A DNA stretch of 64,000 nucleotides, from the NCBI RefSeq assembly GCF_010104355.1, contig NZ_CP044972.1, positions 248,001 through 312,000 of the forward strand, written 5' to 3'. Source of the DNA: Hydrogenophaga sp. PBL-H3. Lineage in GTDB: Bacteria; Pseudomonadota; Gammaproteobacteria; Burkholderiales; Burkholderiaceae_C. Each line of letters begins with the position of its first letter. The stretch's first letter is position 1. The notes under the pieces were generated by a model, which was given only the letters and a program-made list of their open reading frames with translations, was not told the DNA's origin and did not search any database. A program made the translations under genes and the position numbers. Below, in pieces: positions 11,803 to 22,216 of the stretch.

Positions 11803-12561
11803 ATGGAATTGCTTCTTGTCTCGCTGGCTTCGTTCTTCGCCGGCTTCGTGGATTCGATCGTGGGCGGCGGCGGCCTCATCCTCGTGCCCGCACTGTTCGC
11901 CATGTTTCCCACCACCCACCCGGCCACGCTGTTCGGCGTGAACAAGGGTGCCTCGGTGTGGGGTACTGCGGCGGCCACCTTGCAGTACGCCCGGCGCGTG
12001 AACATGCCGTGGCACGCCCTGCTGCCCGCGGCGGCTGTGGGCTTTGCGGGATCGATGGCCGGGGCCTGGACGGTGACCGTGATCTCGCCCGATTTCCTGC
12101 GCCGCGCGCTGCCCCTGGTGTTGCTGGGCGTGCTGGGCTACACACTGGCGCGCAAGGACCTCGGGCGCCACCACGCACCGCGCTTCAGCGGTCGGCAGGA
12201 AGCCGCCGCCGCCTGCGTGCTCGGCCTGACGATTGGCTTCTACGATGGCTTCTTCGGACCGGGCACGGGCAGCTTTTTCGTGTTCCTGTTCGTGCGCTGG
12301 CTGGGCTACGACTTCCTGCACGCCAGCGCCAGCGCCAAGCTCATCAACACCGCCACCAACCTCGCCGCCCTGATGCTGTTCGCCTGGAAGGGCCACGTGT
12401 GGTGGCATTTCGTGCTGGCCATGGCCACGGCGAACGTGGTGGGCAGCCTGCTGGGCACGCGCCTGGCGCTCAAGCACGGCAGCGGTTTCGTGCGCATCGC
12501 GTTCATCGTGGTGGTGTCGGCGCTGATCCTGAAGACGACCTACGACGCCTGGCTCAGGTAG
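11803..12561 (+). CDS. TauE/SafE-family sulfite exporter-like membrane protein
   Basis: A protein of 252 aa with about 8 hydrophobic helices. The first repeat FVDSIVGGGGLILVPAL and the second repeat GFYDGFFGPGTGSFFVF are the TauE/SafE signature. These inner-membrane proteins are thought to export sulfite, sulfoacetate or other small organic anions. ATG 11803 directly follows repeat copy B; the in-frame extension upstream would translate the repeat and terminator and is not believed. It is convergent with mrdA across a 25-base gap. Confidence 0.88.
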   Translation: MELLLVSLASFFAGFVDSIVGGGGLILVPALFAMFPTTHPATLFGVNKGASVWGTAAATLQYARRVNMPWHALLPAAAVGFAGSMAGAWTVTVISPDFLRRALPLVLLGVLGYTLARKDLGRHHAPRFSGRQEAAAACVLGLTIGFYDGFFGPGTGSFFVFLFVRWLGYDFLHASASAKLINTATNLAALMLFAWKGHVWWHFVLAMATANVVGSLLGTRLALKHGSGFVRIAFIVVVSALILKTTYDAWLR

Positions 12562-12567
12562 CCCCCT

Positions 12568-12584
12568 GCGCCGCGAAGCGGCGC
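12568..12584. terminator. Hairpin between convergent tauE-like gene and mrdA
   Basis: GCGCCGC-GAA-GCGGCGC is a perfect 7-bp stem with a GAA loop, placed in the 25-base gap between two convergent stops. It lacks a U tract, so it may be a weak bidirectional terminator. Confidence 0.35.
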
Positions 12585-12586
12585 CT

Positions 12587-14536
12587 CTACTGCGGCGGCC
12601 AGGGGCGTTCACTGGCCTTCAGCGGCACGCCCATGGGGGCGCTGGCCTGGCCCGCGCGCACGGCGGCCAGGTCTTGCGGGTTCGGGTACTGGTCCAGCAG
12701 CAGGTAGTCGAACACGCGCCGCGCGATCGGTGCTGCGTGCGCCGCGCCAAAGCCGGCGTTCTCCACCACCACCGCAATCGCCACGCGCGGCTGGTCGACC
12801 GGCGCGAAGGCCACGTACAGCGCGTGGTCGCGTTGAAACTCTTCGAGTTTGCGCGCGTCGTAGCGGTCTCGCTGGCCGATCGTCACCGCCTGTGCCGTGC
12901 CGGTCTTGCCACCGCTGGCATACCCGGCATTGGCGAACACGCGGGTGGACGTGCCCTCGGTGGTGACCGCCTGCATGGCTTCGAGCACCGTGCGCACGTG
13001 CTCGGGCTTGTAGCCCAGACTCACCGCTGGCGGCGCGGGCAGTGGCTTGCGCTCGCGGGTGATCACGTTTTCGGTGGCCATGGTGAGGTGGGGTGCGAAC
13101 TTCACGCCACCGTTGGCCAGCGTGGCCATGGCATGTGCGAGTTGCAGCATGGTGAAGCTGTTGTAGCCCTGGCCGATGCCCAGCGAGATCGTCTCGCCCG
13201 CGTACCAGCGTTGCTGCTCGGGGCGCTTGTAGGTGTTGCGTTTCCAGGCCTGGCTGGGCAGCACGCCGCGCACCTCGCCGCGCAGGTCGATGCCGGTGAT
13301 CTGGCCAAAGCCCAGGGGCTTCATGAAGTCGTGCATGGTGTCCACGCCCATGTCGTTGGCCAGCGAGTAGTAGTAGGTGTTGCTCGACTTCACGATGCTG
13401 CGCTTCATGTCGACCGCGCCCAGACCGCCGTCGCCGTGGCTGCGGAAGCGGTGACTGCCAAACATCCAGAAGCCCGGGTCGTTCATGACGAAGCTCGCAC
13501 TGCGTGTGCCCGTCTCCAGCGCGGCCAGTGCCATGAAAGGTTTGTAGGTCGAACCTGGTGGGTACGTTCCCCGCAGGGCCCGGTTCAACAGCGGCTTGTC
13601 CAGCGACTCGTTGAGCGCGCGCCAGTTCTCCACGTCGATGCCCTCGACGAACAGGTTGGGATCGAAGGTGGGCTTGCTCACGAAGGCCAGCACTTCGCCG
13701 GTGCGCGGATCGATGGCGACCAACGCGCCGCGCCGCTCGCCGAACATGTCCTCGATCAGCTTTTGCAGCTGGATGTCGATCGACAGCACCACGGTGTCGC
13801 CAGGCGTGGCCGGGGTGTTGGCCAGCGAGCGCACGGCGCGGCCCCCAGCCGAGGTTTCCACCCGCTCGAAACCGGTGGTGCCGTGCAGGGTCTGCTCGTA
13901 ACTCTGCTCGGCGCCAAGCTTGCCGATGTACTCGGTGCCGCGGTAGTTGGCCTGTTCTTCCTCGGCCCAGTCGGCGATCGACTCCTTTTCACGCTGGTTG
14001 ATGCGCCCGATGTAGCCGATCACGTGGCTGGCGGTTTCTCCGTTGGGGTACTGGCGCAGCAGGCGCGCGCGCACGTCCACCCCGGGAAAGCGGTAGCGTT
14101 GCACGGTGAAACGCGCCACCTCCTCGTCGGTCAGGCGGGTGCGAATGGGCAGCGAGTCGAAGCTGTGCGACTCTTCCAGCAGCTTGCGGAAGCGGCGCTG
14201 ATCGCGCGGGGTGATCTCCATGAGCTCGCCTAGCTGGGCGATTGTGGCCTCCATGTCGAGCACGCGCGAGGGCGTGATCTCCAGCGTGTAGGCAGAGTAG
14301 TTGGTGGCCAGCACACGCCCGTTGCGGTCCACGATCTGGCCCCGGTTGGGCACCACCGGAATCACCGCCGTGCGGTTGCTCTCGGCCTGCGCCAGCAGGT
14401 CGTCGTGGCGCACCACCTGCAGATACACCATGCGCGCAGCCACCAGGCCAAACGCGAACACCACCGCCAGCCCGATCACCAGCAAGCGGGTGCGGAACTG
14501 GGCCAGGTCGGCTTCGACGTTTCGCAGTTCGGTCAT
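12587..14536 (-). CDS. mrdA: Penicillin-binding protein 2 (elongasome transpeptidase)
   Basis: A protein of 649 aa. A single N-terminal membrane anchor (about residues 17-40) is followed by the PBP dimerisation domain (NRGQIVDRNGRVLATN) and the transpeptidase domain. The active-site motifs are S329-T-Y-K332 in YPPGSTYKPF, S384-S-N386 in KSSNTYY and K544-T-G-T in GGKTGTAQ. It crosslinks peptidoglycan during side-wall growth with MreBCD and RodA. Last gene of the mreB-mreC-mreD-mrdA operon here; rodA (mrdB), often next, is absent from the expected place. A repeat copy lies between it and mreD. Confidence 0.96.
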   Translation of the reverse strand: MTELRNVEADLAQFRTRLLVIGLAVVFAFGLVAARMVYLQVVRHDDLLAQAESNRTAVIPVVPNRGQIVDRNGRVLATNYSAYTLEITPSRVLDMEATIAQLGELMEITPRDQRRFRKLLEESHSFDSLPIRTRLTDEEVARFTVQRYRFPGVDVRARLLRQYPNGETASHVIGYIGRINQREKESIADWAEEEQANYRGTEYIGKLGAEQSYEQTLHGTTGFERVETSAGGRAVRSLANTPATPGDTVVLSIDIQLQKLIEDMFGERRGALVAIDPRTGEVLAFVSKPTFDPNLFVEGIDVENWRALNESLDKPLLNRALRGTYPPGSTYKPFMALAALETGTRSASFVMNDPGFWMFGSHRFRSHGDGGLGAVDMKRSIVKSSNTYYYSLANDMGVDTMHDFMKPLGFGQITGIDLRGEVRGVLPSQAWKRNTYKRPEQQRWYAGETISLGIGQGYNSFTMLQLAHAMATLANGGVKFAPHLTMATENVITRERKPLPAPPAVSLGYKPEHVRTVLEAMQAVTTEGTSTRVFANAGYASGGKTGTAQAVTIGQRDRYDARKLEEFQRDHALYVAFAPVDQPRVAIAVVVENAGFGAAHAAPIARRVFDYLLLDQYPNPQDLAAVRAGQASAPMGVPLKASERPWPPQ

Positions 14537-14566
14537 CGGGGATGGACTTCAAGCGGGTGAGAGAAG

Positions 14567-14640
14567 TTTCGCCGCCGGGCCGCCCCGATAAAAAACAGCC
14601 CCCTCGGGGGGCAGCGACCCGCGCGGCGGTGAAGCGTGGA
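14567..14640 (+). repeat. Dispersed GC-rich repeat, copy C
   Basis: GTTTCGCCGCCGGGCCGCCC, then ACAGCCCCCTCGGGGGGCAG, then CGACCCGCGCGGCGGTGAAG. It lies inside the mre operon, between mreD and mrdA, in the strand order opposite to transcription. It is slightly more divergent at its tail than copies A and B. Confidence 0.7.
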
Positions 14641-14645
14641 AGCCT

Positions 14646-15176
14646 TCATAGAGGGCGGTTGTCGTCGGGATTGGGCGCCCTGCGTTGTGGTGCGAGCAGC
14701 AAAACGCTCACCACCGGCCACAGCGCCGCCTCCAGCGCCGGTGCCAGGAAATACAGCACGCCCGGAAAGCTGCCCCCCGAAGCCATGCGGACCAGCAACT
14801 CCAGCACGTGCGCAGCCACGAACAGCGGCAGCACCTGCACCGCCTGATTGGGCACGCCGAACCAGAGCAGTCGGCGGTGCATGGAAATGGCCAGAAAGCC
14901 GAGCACCGTGTAGGCCAGCGCGTGCTGACCGAGCAAGGCGCCCTGATGCACGTCCATGGCCAGCCCGAATGCAAACGCCACGCCCACGCCAATGCGCAGC
15001 GGCTGGTGCACGCTCCAGAACACCAGGGCCACCGCCAGCAGATCGGGCACCCAGGCCGCGCGGCCCCACAGGCCCATGTTCATGAGCATGTTGAACATCA
15101 GTGCAGCGATCAGGCTGAACCAGATGAAGACCGGGTTGGCGGGCAGCAGCAGCTGCTGGCCGGGACGCATGATCAT
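14646..15176 (-). CDS. mreD: Rod shape-determining protein MreD
   Basis: A protein of 176 aa with five to six membrane helices. The motif FGLAMDVHQGALLGQHALAY is the typical MreD signature. It is an inner-membrane part of the elongasome that connects MreC with the peptidoglycan synthases. Its ATG overlaps the mreC stop (ATGA), so the two are translationally coupled. The gap to mrdA (109 bases) is filled by repeat copy C. Confidence 0.92.
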   Translation of the reverse strand: MIMRPGQQLLLPANPVFIWFSLIAALMFNMLMNMGLWGRAAWVPDLLAVALVFWSVHQPLRIGVGVAFAFGLAMDVHQGALLGQHALAYTVLGFLAISMHRRLLWFGVPNQAVQVLPLFVAAHVLELLVRMASGGSFPGVLYFLAPALEAALWPVVSVLLLAPQRRAPNPDDNRPL

Positions 15177-16111
15177 GGCGCGTTGCTCCGCACGCCCGGG
15201 CGATCGATCGGGCTGGCCGCGCGGGTCGGCTCGGACACCGGTGAGGGTGGCAGCGTGGCACCGGCCGGCGTGAGCACCAGCACATGCAGCGTGCCCTGCA
15301 CCTGGGCCAGTGGCTCCGCTTCGATGCGTGAAAAGGACGATTCGGCCTGGCGCTCCACCAACGTCACGCGCCCCACAGGCAGGCCCGGCGGGTACACGCC
15401 ATCCACGCCGCTGGTGGTGAGCAAGTCGCCCTGGGCAATGTCGGCGCTGGCCAGCGTGTAGCGCAGCTCCATGCCGTCGCCCTTGGTGGAGGGTTGGCCA
15501 TAGGCCACGCTGCGAACGCCGGTGCGGGTGTTCAGCACGGGGATGGCCATGTCGCGGTCGATCAGCAGGCTCACCTCGGACACCAGCGGGTACACACGCG
15601 TGACCTGACCGAGCACACCGCTCTCATCGATCACGGGCGAGCCCGCCTGCACGCCCTGCGTCTGGCCACGGTCGATCACGATCTTGCGCGAATAGGGATC
15701 GGCTGCATCGTAGAGCACCTGTGCGCCCATGGCCTGGGTGCCGGTGCGTTCGCGCATGGCCAGCAGCGCGCGCAGGCGCTGGTTTTCCAGCTGCATCTGC
15801 TCCAGCTGCAGGTTGCGGTCGGCCTGCGTGGCCAGCCGCTTGAGCGCTTCGCCTTCGCTTTGCTGAGCCTTGTGCAGCGACGTGAAATACCCGCCCACAC
15901 CTGCGAGGGCCTGCACTGGTTGCAGCACCAGCCACTGCGCAGGGTACAAGGCCGCTGCGATCGACGCGCGCACCGGGCGTGCCACTTCAAAACGCAGGTC
16001 GGCCACCATCAGAAAGAGCGCCAGCGCGCTGAACACCACCAGCTTGGACAGGGCCGATGGCCCCTGCTTGAAGAAGGGGGGCGGGGTGCGGTCCAGGGTG
16101 CCCAGTGGCAT
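15173..16111 (-). CDS. mreC: Rod shape-determining protein MreC
   Basis: A protein of 312 aa. A short cytoplasmic N-terminus and one membrane helix (about residues 20-40) are followed by a coiled-coil region (about 75-115, rich in QLEQMQLENQRLRALLA) and the beta-rich periplasmic MreC domain with IDRGQTQGVQAGSPVID and TSGVDGVYPPGLPVGRV. It scaffolds the elongasome in the periplasm. It starts 60 bases after mreB. The C-terminal tail is Pro/Ala-rich. Confidence 0.94.
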   Translation of the reverse strand: MPLGTLDRTPPPFFKQGPSALSKLVVFSALALFLMVADLRFEVARPVRASIAAALYPAQWLVLQPVQALAGVGGYFTSLHKAQQSEGEALKRLATQADRNLQLEQMQLENQRLRALLAMRERTGTQAMGAQVLYDAADPYSRKIVIDRGQTQGVQAGSPVIDESGVLGQVTRVYPLVSEVSLLIDRDMAIPVLNTRTGVRSVAYGQPSTKGDGMELRYTLASADIAQGDLLTTSGVDGVYPPGLPVGRVTLVERQAESSFSRIEAEPLAQVQGTLHVLVLTPAGATLPPSPVSEPTRAASPIDRPGVRSNAP

Positions 16112-16171
16112 GACGCTCGGGGAGGGTCTGGTGGTGTGTGGGTGAACGTGCGCCGGAGTGCGGCGCGTGCC

Positions 16172-17509
<1,338 letters not shown>

Positions 17510-17809
17510 ATGTCCCTGACCCTGTCCGACATCGGCCGCATCGCCAACCTGGCGCGCCTGGAGCTCACCGAGCCGCAGAGCGAACGCATGCTGGCCCAGC
17601 TCAACGGCTTCTTCGACACCGTGGAACAGATGAACGCGGTCGACACCACCGGCGTGGAGCCGCTGGCCCACCCCACCGCCGTGATCGACCACGTCTCGCT
17701 GCGCCTGCGCCCCGATGTGGCCAGCGAACCCGACAACCGGGAAGCGAACCAAAAGAGCGCCCCTGCGGTTGAGCGCGGCCTGTTCCTCGTGCCGAAGGTG
17801 ATCGAATGA
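17510..17809 (+). CDS. gatC: Asp/Glu-tRNA amidotransferase subunit C
   Basis: A protein of 99 aa with the GatC pattern [15 protein letters not shown] and the C-terminal LRPDVASEP. It stabilises the GatAB complex, which converts Glu-tRNAGln (and Asp-tRNAAsn where present) to the amidated form. First gene of gatCAB; its stop overlaps the gatA start in ATGA. Confidence 0.95.
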   Translation: MSLTLSDIGRIANLARLELTEPQSERMLAQLNGFFDTVEQMNAVDTTGVEPLAHPTAVIDHVSLRLRPDVASEPDNREANQKSAPAVERGLFLVPKVIE

Positions 17810-19296
17810 AGACCATTCACGATATGGGCGTGCTTGAACTCGCCACCGCCATCGCAGGGAAACAGACCAGCAGCGTCGAGGCTGCGCAGCACCTGCTGGC
17901 CCGCGCCAAGCAGTTCGCCTCGCTGGGCGCTTACCTCGCCCTCAACGAAGAAGCCACGCTGGCCCAGGCCCGCGCGGCCGATGCGCGCATGGCCGCTGGT
18001 GAGCGCACGCCCCTGCTGGGCGTGCCACTGGGGCACAAGGACATCTTCGTCACGAAAGACTTTCCCACCACCGCAGGCTCCAAGATGCTCGCGGGTTACC
18101 AGAGTCCGTTCGACGCCACCGTGGTGCAACGCCTGGCCGCGCAGGGTGCTGTGTCGCTGGGCAAGCTCAATTGCGACGAATTCGCCATGGGTTCGGGCAA
18201 CGACAACTCGGCCTTTGGACCGGTGCACAACCCCTGGGACGTGACACGTGTGCCCGGCGGTTCGTCGGGTGGTTCGGCCGCTGCCGTGGCTGCGCGCCTG
18301 CTGCCTGCAGCCACCGGCACCGACACCGGCGGTTCGATCCGCCAGCCCGCCAGCTTCACCGGCATCACCGGCATCAAGCCCACCTACGGCCGCTGCTCGC
18401 GTTACGGCATGGTGGCGTTCGCCTCCAGCCTCGACCAGGCCGGCCCCATGGCGCGCAGCGCGGCCGACTGCGCGGCCTTGCTGAGTGCGATGGCTGGCCC
18501 CGACATCGACCGCGATTCCACCAGCCTGGACCACCCGGCCGAGGACTACAGCGCCGCCATCAGCCGCCCGCGCGAAGGTGCCACCGCCGCCCAGCCGCTC
18601 AAAGGCCTGCGCATCGGCTTGCCCACCGAGTTTTTTGGCGCGGGCTGTGCGCCCGATGTGCTGGCCGCCGTGCGCGCCGCGCTGGCCGAATACGAGAAGC
18701 TCGGCGCCACGCTGGTCGACATCTCGCTGCCCCGCACCGAGCTCTCCATCCCCGTTTACTACATCATTGCCCCGGCCGAAGCGTCGAGCAACCTCAGCCG
18801 CTTTGACGGCGTGAAGTTCGGCCACCGCGCCGCGAAATACGACGACCTGCTCGACATGTACAAGAAGTCGCGCAGCGAGGCCTTTGGCCCCGAGGTGCAG
18901 CGCCGCATCATGATCGGCACCTATGTGCTGAGCCACGGCTACTACGATGCCTACTACCTCAAGGCCCAGCAGATCCGCCGCCTCATCGCGCAAGACTTTC
19001 AAGCCGCGTTCGAGCGCTGCGACCTCATCGCCGGCCCCGTGGCGCCCACCGTGGCGTGGAAGATCGGCGAGAAGAGCGACGACCCGCTGGCCAACTACCT
19101 GGCCGACATCTACACCCTCTCCACCAGCCTGGCGGGCCTGCCCGGCATGAGCGTGCCGGCGGGATTTGGGGCGAGCGGCATGCCGGTGGGCCTGCAGCTG
19201 GTGGGCAACTATTTCAAGGAAGGCGAGCTGCTGCACGCCGCGCACGCCTTCCAGCAGGCGACCGACTGGCATGCCCGGTCGCCCTCGGGATTCTGA
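17806..19296 (+). CDS. gatA: Asp/Glu-tRNA amidotransferase subunit A
   Basis: A protein of 496 aa of the amidase-signature family. The Ser-Ser-Lys triad is visible in [11 protein letters not shown] (Lys), [13 protein letters not shown] (cis-Ser) and [13 protein letters not shown]. It hydrolyses glutamine and passes ammonia to GatB. It overlaps gatC by 4 bases, and gatB begins 2 bases after its stop, so the three subunits are tightly coupled. Confidence 0.96.
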   Translation: MKTIHDMGVLELATAIAGKQTSSVEAAQHLLARAKQFASLGAYLALNEEATLAQARAADARMAAGERTPLLGVPLGHKDIFVTKDFPTTAGSKMLAGYQSPFDATVVQRLAAQGAVSLGKLNCDEFAMGSGNDNSAFGPVHNPWDVTRVPGGSSGGSAAAVAARLLPAATGTDTGGSIRQPASFTGITGIKPTYGRCSRYGMVAFASSLDQAGPMARSAADCAALLSAMAGPDIDRDSTSLDHPAEDYSAAISRPREGATAAQPLKGLRIGLPTEFFGAGCAPDVLAAVRAALAEYEKLGATLVDISLPRTELSIPVYYIIAPAEASSNLSRFDGVKFGHRAAKYDDLLDMYKKSRSEAFGPEVQRRIMIGTYVLSHGYYDAYYLKAQQIRRLIAQDFQAAFERCDLIAGPVAPTVAWKIGEKSDDPLANYLADIYTLSTSLAGLPGMSVPAGFGASGMPVGLQLVGNYFKEGELLHAAHAFQQATDWHARSPSGF

Positions 19297-19298
19297 TC

Positions 19299-20768
19299 AT
19301 GAGCAACACCCAAAAATCCCTTCTGGTGCAAGGCTACGAGGTCGTCATCGGCTTTGAGACACACACCCAGCTCGCCACGCAGTCCAAGATCTTCAGCCGC
19401 GCGCCCACGGCCTTTGGTGCAGAGCCCAACACGCAGGCCTGCGCGGTGGACCTGGCCTTGCCGGGCACGCTGCCGGTGATGAACCAGGGCGCGGTGGAGC
19501 TCGCGATCCGCCTGGGTCTGGCGCTGGGCTCGCACATCGCCGAGCAGAGCGTGTTCGCGCGCAAGAACTACTTCTACCCCGACCTGCCCAAGGGTTACCA
19601 GATCAGCCAGTTCGAGATCCCGGTGGTGCAGGGCGGCGAAGTGAGCTTCTTCCTGGGTGACGAGAAGAAGACCGTGCGCCTGGTGCGCGCGCACCTCGAA
19701 GAAGACGCCGGCAAGAGCCTGCACGAAGACTTCATTGGCCAGAGCGGCATCGACCTCAACCGAGCAGGCACGCCGCTGCTGGAGATCGTGACCGAGCCCG
19801 ACATGCGCTCCAGCGCGGAGGCCGTGGCCTACGCGAAAGAGCTGCACAAGATCGTGACCTGGATCGGCATCTGCGACGGCAACATGCAGGAGGGTTCGTT
19901 CCGCTGCGACGCCAACGTCTCGGTGCGCAAGCCCGGCGCCCCGCTGGGCACGCGCCGCGAGATCAAGAACCTGAACTCGTTCAAGTTCATGCAGCAGGCG
20001 ATCGACTACGAGATCCGCTGGCAAATCGAAGAGATCGAGGACGGCCGCGCGATCCAGCAGGCCACGGTGCTGTTCGACCCCGACACGGGCGAGACGCGCG
20101 CCATGCGCACCAAGGAAGACGCGGCCGACTACCGCTACTTCCCCGATCCGGACCTGCCGCCGCTGGTGATTGCGCGCGACTGGGTGGAGCGGGTGAGGGC
20201 GTCAATGCCCGAGCTGCCACGCGCCATGGCCGAACGCCTGGTGCGCGACTACGGCCTGCCCGAGTACGACGCCACCACGCTCACGCAAAGCCCGGCCATG
20301 GCGGCCTACTTCGAGACCGCGGCGAAACTTCTGGGTGATCCCAGCGGTCAGGCGAAGCTGGTGAGCAACTGGATCATGGGCGAGGTCTCGCGCCGGCTGA
20401 ATGCCGACGAGGGCGATATGGCGAGCGTGCCGGTGAGCGCCGCGCAGCTTGCCTCGCTCATCGGGCGCATCGCCGACGGCACCATCAGCAACAACGCGGC
20501 CAAGCAGGTGTTCGATGCGTTGTGGACTGGTGAGGGCGCGGATGTGGATGCCCTCATCGAAGCCAAAGGCCTCAAGCAGATGAACGACACCGGCGCGCTG
20601 GAAAAAATCATCGACGAGGTGATGGCCGCCAATGCCGACAACGTGGCCCAGTTCCGTGCCGGCAAGGAGAAAGCCTTCAACGCGCTGGTGGGTCAGGTCA
20701 TGAAGGCCAGCAAGGGCAAGGCCAACCCGCAGCAGGTCAACGACGTGCTGCGCCAGAAACTGCAGTGA
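19299..20768 (+). CDS. gatB: Asp/Glu-tRNA amidotransferase subunit B
   Basis: A protein of 489 aa starting at ATG 19299 ([20 protein letters not shown]); the in-frame upstream extension lies inside gatA and is not used. GatB signatures: [33 protein letters not shown] and [16 protein letters not shown]. The C-terminal YqeY-like tail ends [14 protein letters not shown]. It phosphorylates the tRNA-bound Glu and amidates it. Confidence 0.97.
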   Translation: MSNTQKSLLVQGYEVVIGFETHTQLATQSKIFSRAPTAFGAEPNTQACAVDLALPGTLPVMNQGAVELAIRLGLALGSHIAEQSVFARKNYFYPDLPKGYQISQFEIPVVQGGEVSFFLGDEKKTVRLVRAHLEEDAGKSLHEDFIGQSGIDLNRAGTPLLEIVTEPDMRSSAEAVAYAKELHKIVTWIGICDGNMQEGSFRCDANVSVRKPGAPLGTRREIKNLNSFKFMQQAIDYEIRWQIEEIEDGRAIQQATVLFDPDTGETRAMRTKEDAADYRYFPDPDLPPLVIARDWVERVRASMPELPRAMAERLVRDYGLPEYDATTLTQSPAMAAYFETAAKLLGDPSGQAKLVSNWIMGEVSRRLNADEGDMASVPVSAAQLASLIGRIADGTISNNAAKQVFDALWTGEGADVDALIEAKGLKQMNDTGALEKIIDEVMAANADNVAQFRAGKEKAFNALVGQVMKASKGKANPQQVNDVLRQKLQ

Positions 20769-20774
20769 GTTGAA

Positions 20775-20793
20775 CCCGCCTGAAAAGGGCGGG
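20775..20793. terminator. Weak hairpin between gatB and a convergent gene
   Basis: CCCGCC pairs with GGCGGG across TGAAAAG in the 27-base gap between convergent stops. There is no U tract; a bidirectional terminator is only possible. Confidence 0.3.
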
Positions 20794-20795
20794 CG

Positions 20796-21488
20796 TCAGC
20801 GCTTGACGGTGCCCGCGCTGCCAGCGGCCGACGAGGGCGGCCAGAGCGCACGCAGCTTGACCAGCTCTTCATCGAAACGCTGGTTGATGCGCTGCTTCTC
20901 CTGGGCCTGCTCTTCCAGGAAGCGCTTTTGCACCACCGTCTGCTTCTCGCTGTCCTCGAGCTTGCGGCGCAACCAGAACGGCGCCTTGCTCGGGTCGGCC
21001 TGGTAGAACTCCATCTCCACATCGACTTCCTTGCGCTGCTGCTTCAGCGCCACTTCACGCTTGTTCACGGCAGCAATCACCTCGTCGATCTGGGCCAGTG
21101 CTTCGGCGCGCTCCTTGTCGTGCACCGCCTGGTTCGGATAGCGGATCAGCAGGGCGCGCTCGCGGCGTTTTTCCTCGGTGGCGCGTGCCTTGATGTCGTT
21201 CTCGGCCTTCTGTTTTTCTTCCAGCCGTGCGCGCTCGTCAGCGGTGTAACTCGGCGGAACCACCTGGCGCACGGTGCCCGTCTTGCCCAGCTGCCGCTGC
21301 TCGCGGTCCAGGCATTCCACGATCGGGCGGTCCGAGGTGATGCGTCGGCCCTTGCTGTCGGTGCAGACGTAAATGCCCTGGGCCTGTGCGCTGGCTATTG
21401 CCCACAGGCCCGCGCCCACCACCCATGCACTGGCGCTCAGCCGCACGGTGCGCGGCTGGAATTCGGTCGGGGGGCTGGCAGTGTTCAT
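20796..21488 (-). CDS. DUF4124-domain periplasmic coiled-coil protein
   Basis: A protein of 230 aa. A signal peptide or N-terminal anchor (VVGAGLWAIASAQAQG) precedes a DUF4124 module (about residues 38-70: IYVCTDSKGRRITSDRPIVEC, with two Cys). The rest is a long charged helix, likely coiled coil (about 80-215), rich in Lys, Arg and Glu. It starts 11 bases after pyrE on the same strand, so it is cotranscribed. The role is unknown; the family is probably periplasmic. Confidence 0.82.
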   Translation of the reverse strand: MNTASPPTEFQPRTVRLSASAWVVGAGLWAIASAQAQGIYVCTDSKGRRITSDRPIVECLDREQRQLGKTGTVRQVVPPSYTADERARLEEKQKAENDIKARATEEKRRERALLIRYPNQAVHDKERAEALAQIDEVIAAVNKREVALKQQRKEVDVEMEFYQADPSKAPFWLRRKLEDSEKQTVVQKRFLEEQAQEKQRINQRFDEELVKLRALWPPSSAAGSAGTVKR

Positions 21489-21499
21489 GGTTGGGGGCT

Positions 21500-22216
21500 T
21501 CAGCTCACACCGTAGCGCAGGCGGTAGGCCTGCACCCGCTGGCGGTGTGCGTCGAGCTCCCCCCCGGTGTGAACGCTCAGATACTGCAGCAAATCCGCCA
21601 GGGTGGCAATTGCGCAGACCTGCAGTCCGAGCTGGCGCTGCACATATTGCACGGCACTGTGATCCACGTCTCGAACAGTGCCGTCTGGTCCGACCTCGGT
21701 GGCCTTTTCCTGGCGGTCCAGCGCGATCGTCACCGCGTGGGGCGTGGCCCCGGCAGCGCGGATCAGGGCGATCGACTCGCGCGCGGCGGTGCCGGCCGAC
21801 ATCACGTCGTCGACGATCAGCACGCGGCCCTTGAGCGGCGCGCCCACCAGCGAGCCACCCTCGCCGTGGTCCTTGGCTTCCTTGCGGTTGTAGGCAAAAG
21901 GCACGTTGAGTCCCAGGCGCGCGAGTTCGATGGCGAGTGCTGCGCCCAACGGAATGCCCTTGTAGGCCGGGCCAAAGATCATGTCGAACTCGACGCCGCT
22001 GGCGATCAGGGCCTTTGCATAGAATTGCGCGAGCCGCCCGAGCTTGGCGCCATCGTCGAACAGACCGGCATTGAAGAAGTACGGCGAGAGCCGGCCCGCC
22101 TTGGTCTTGAATTCACCGAAGCGCAGCACGCCGGCGTCCACACAGAATTGCACGAATTCCTGCGCCAGCGCAGCGTCCGGGGCGCCCACGTGGGCCGCGC
22201 CTGTATCCAACACCAT
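21500..22216 (-). CDS. pyrE: Orotate phosphoribosyltransferase
   Basis: A protein of 238 aa. The PRPP-binding signature is RVLIVDDVMSAGTAARES, and GPAYKGIPLGAALA is the OPRT loop. It forms OMP from orotate and PRPP in pyrimidine synthesis. I start it at ATG 22216 (MVLDTGAAHVG), with AAGGAA upstream; the in-frame extension to 22339 would cover the whole start of the exonuclease gene. Its ATG overlaps that of the divergent gene. Confidence 0.94.
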   Translation of the reverse strand: MVLDTGAAHVGAPDAALAQEFVQFCVDAGVLRFGEFKTKAGRLSPYFFNAGLFDDGAKLGRLAQFYAKALIASGVEFDMIFGPAYKGIPLGAALAIELARLGLNVPFAYNRKEAKDHGEGGSLVGAPLKGRVLIVDDVMSAGTAARESIALIRAAGATPHAVTIALDRQEKATEVGPDGTVRDVDHSAVQYVQRQLGLQVCAIATLADLLQYLSVHTGGELDAHRQRVQAYRLRYGVS

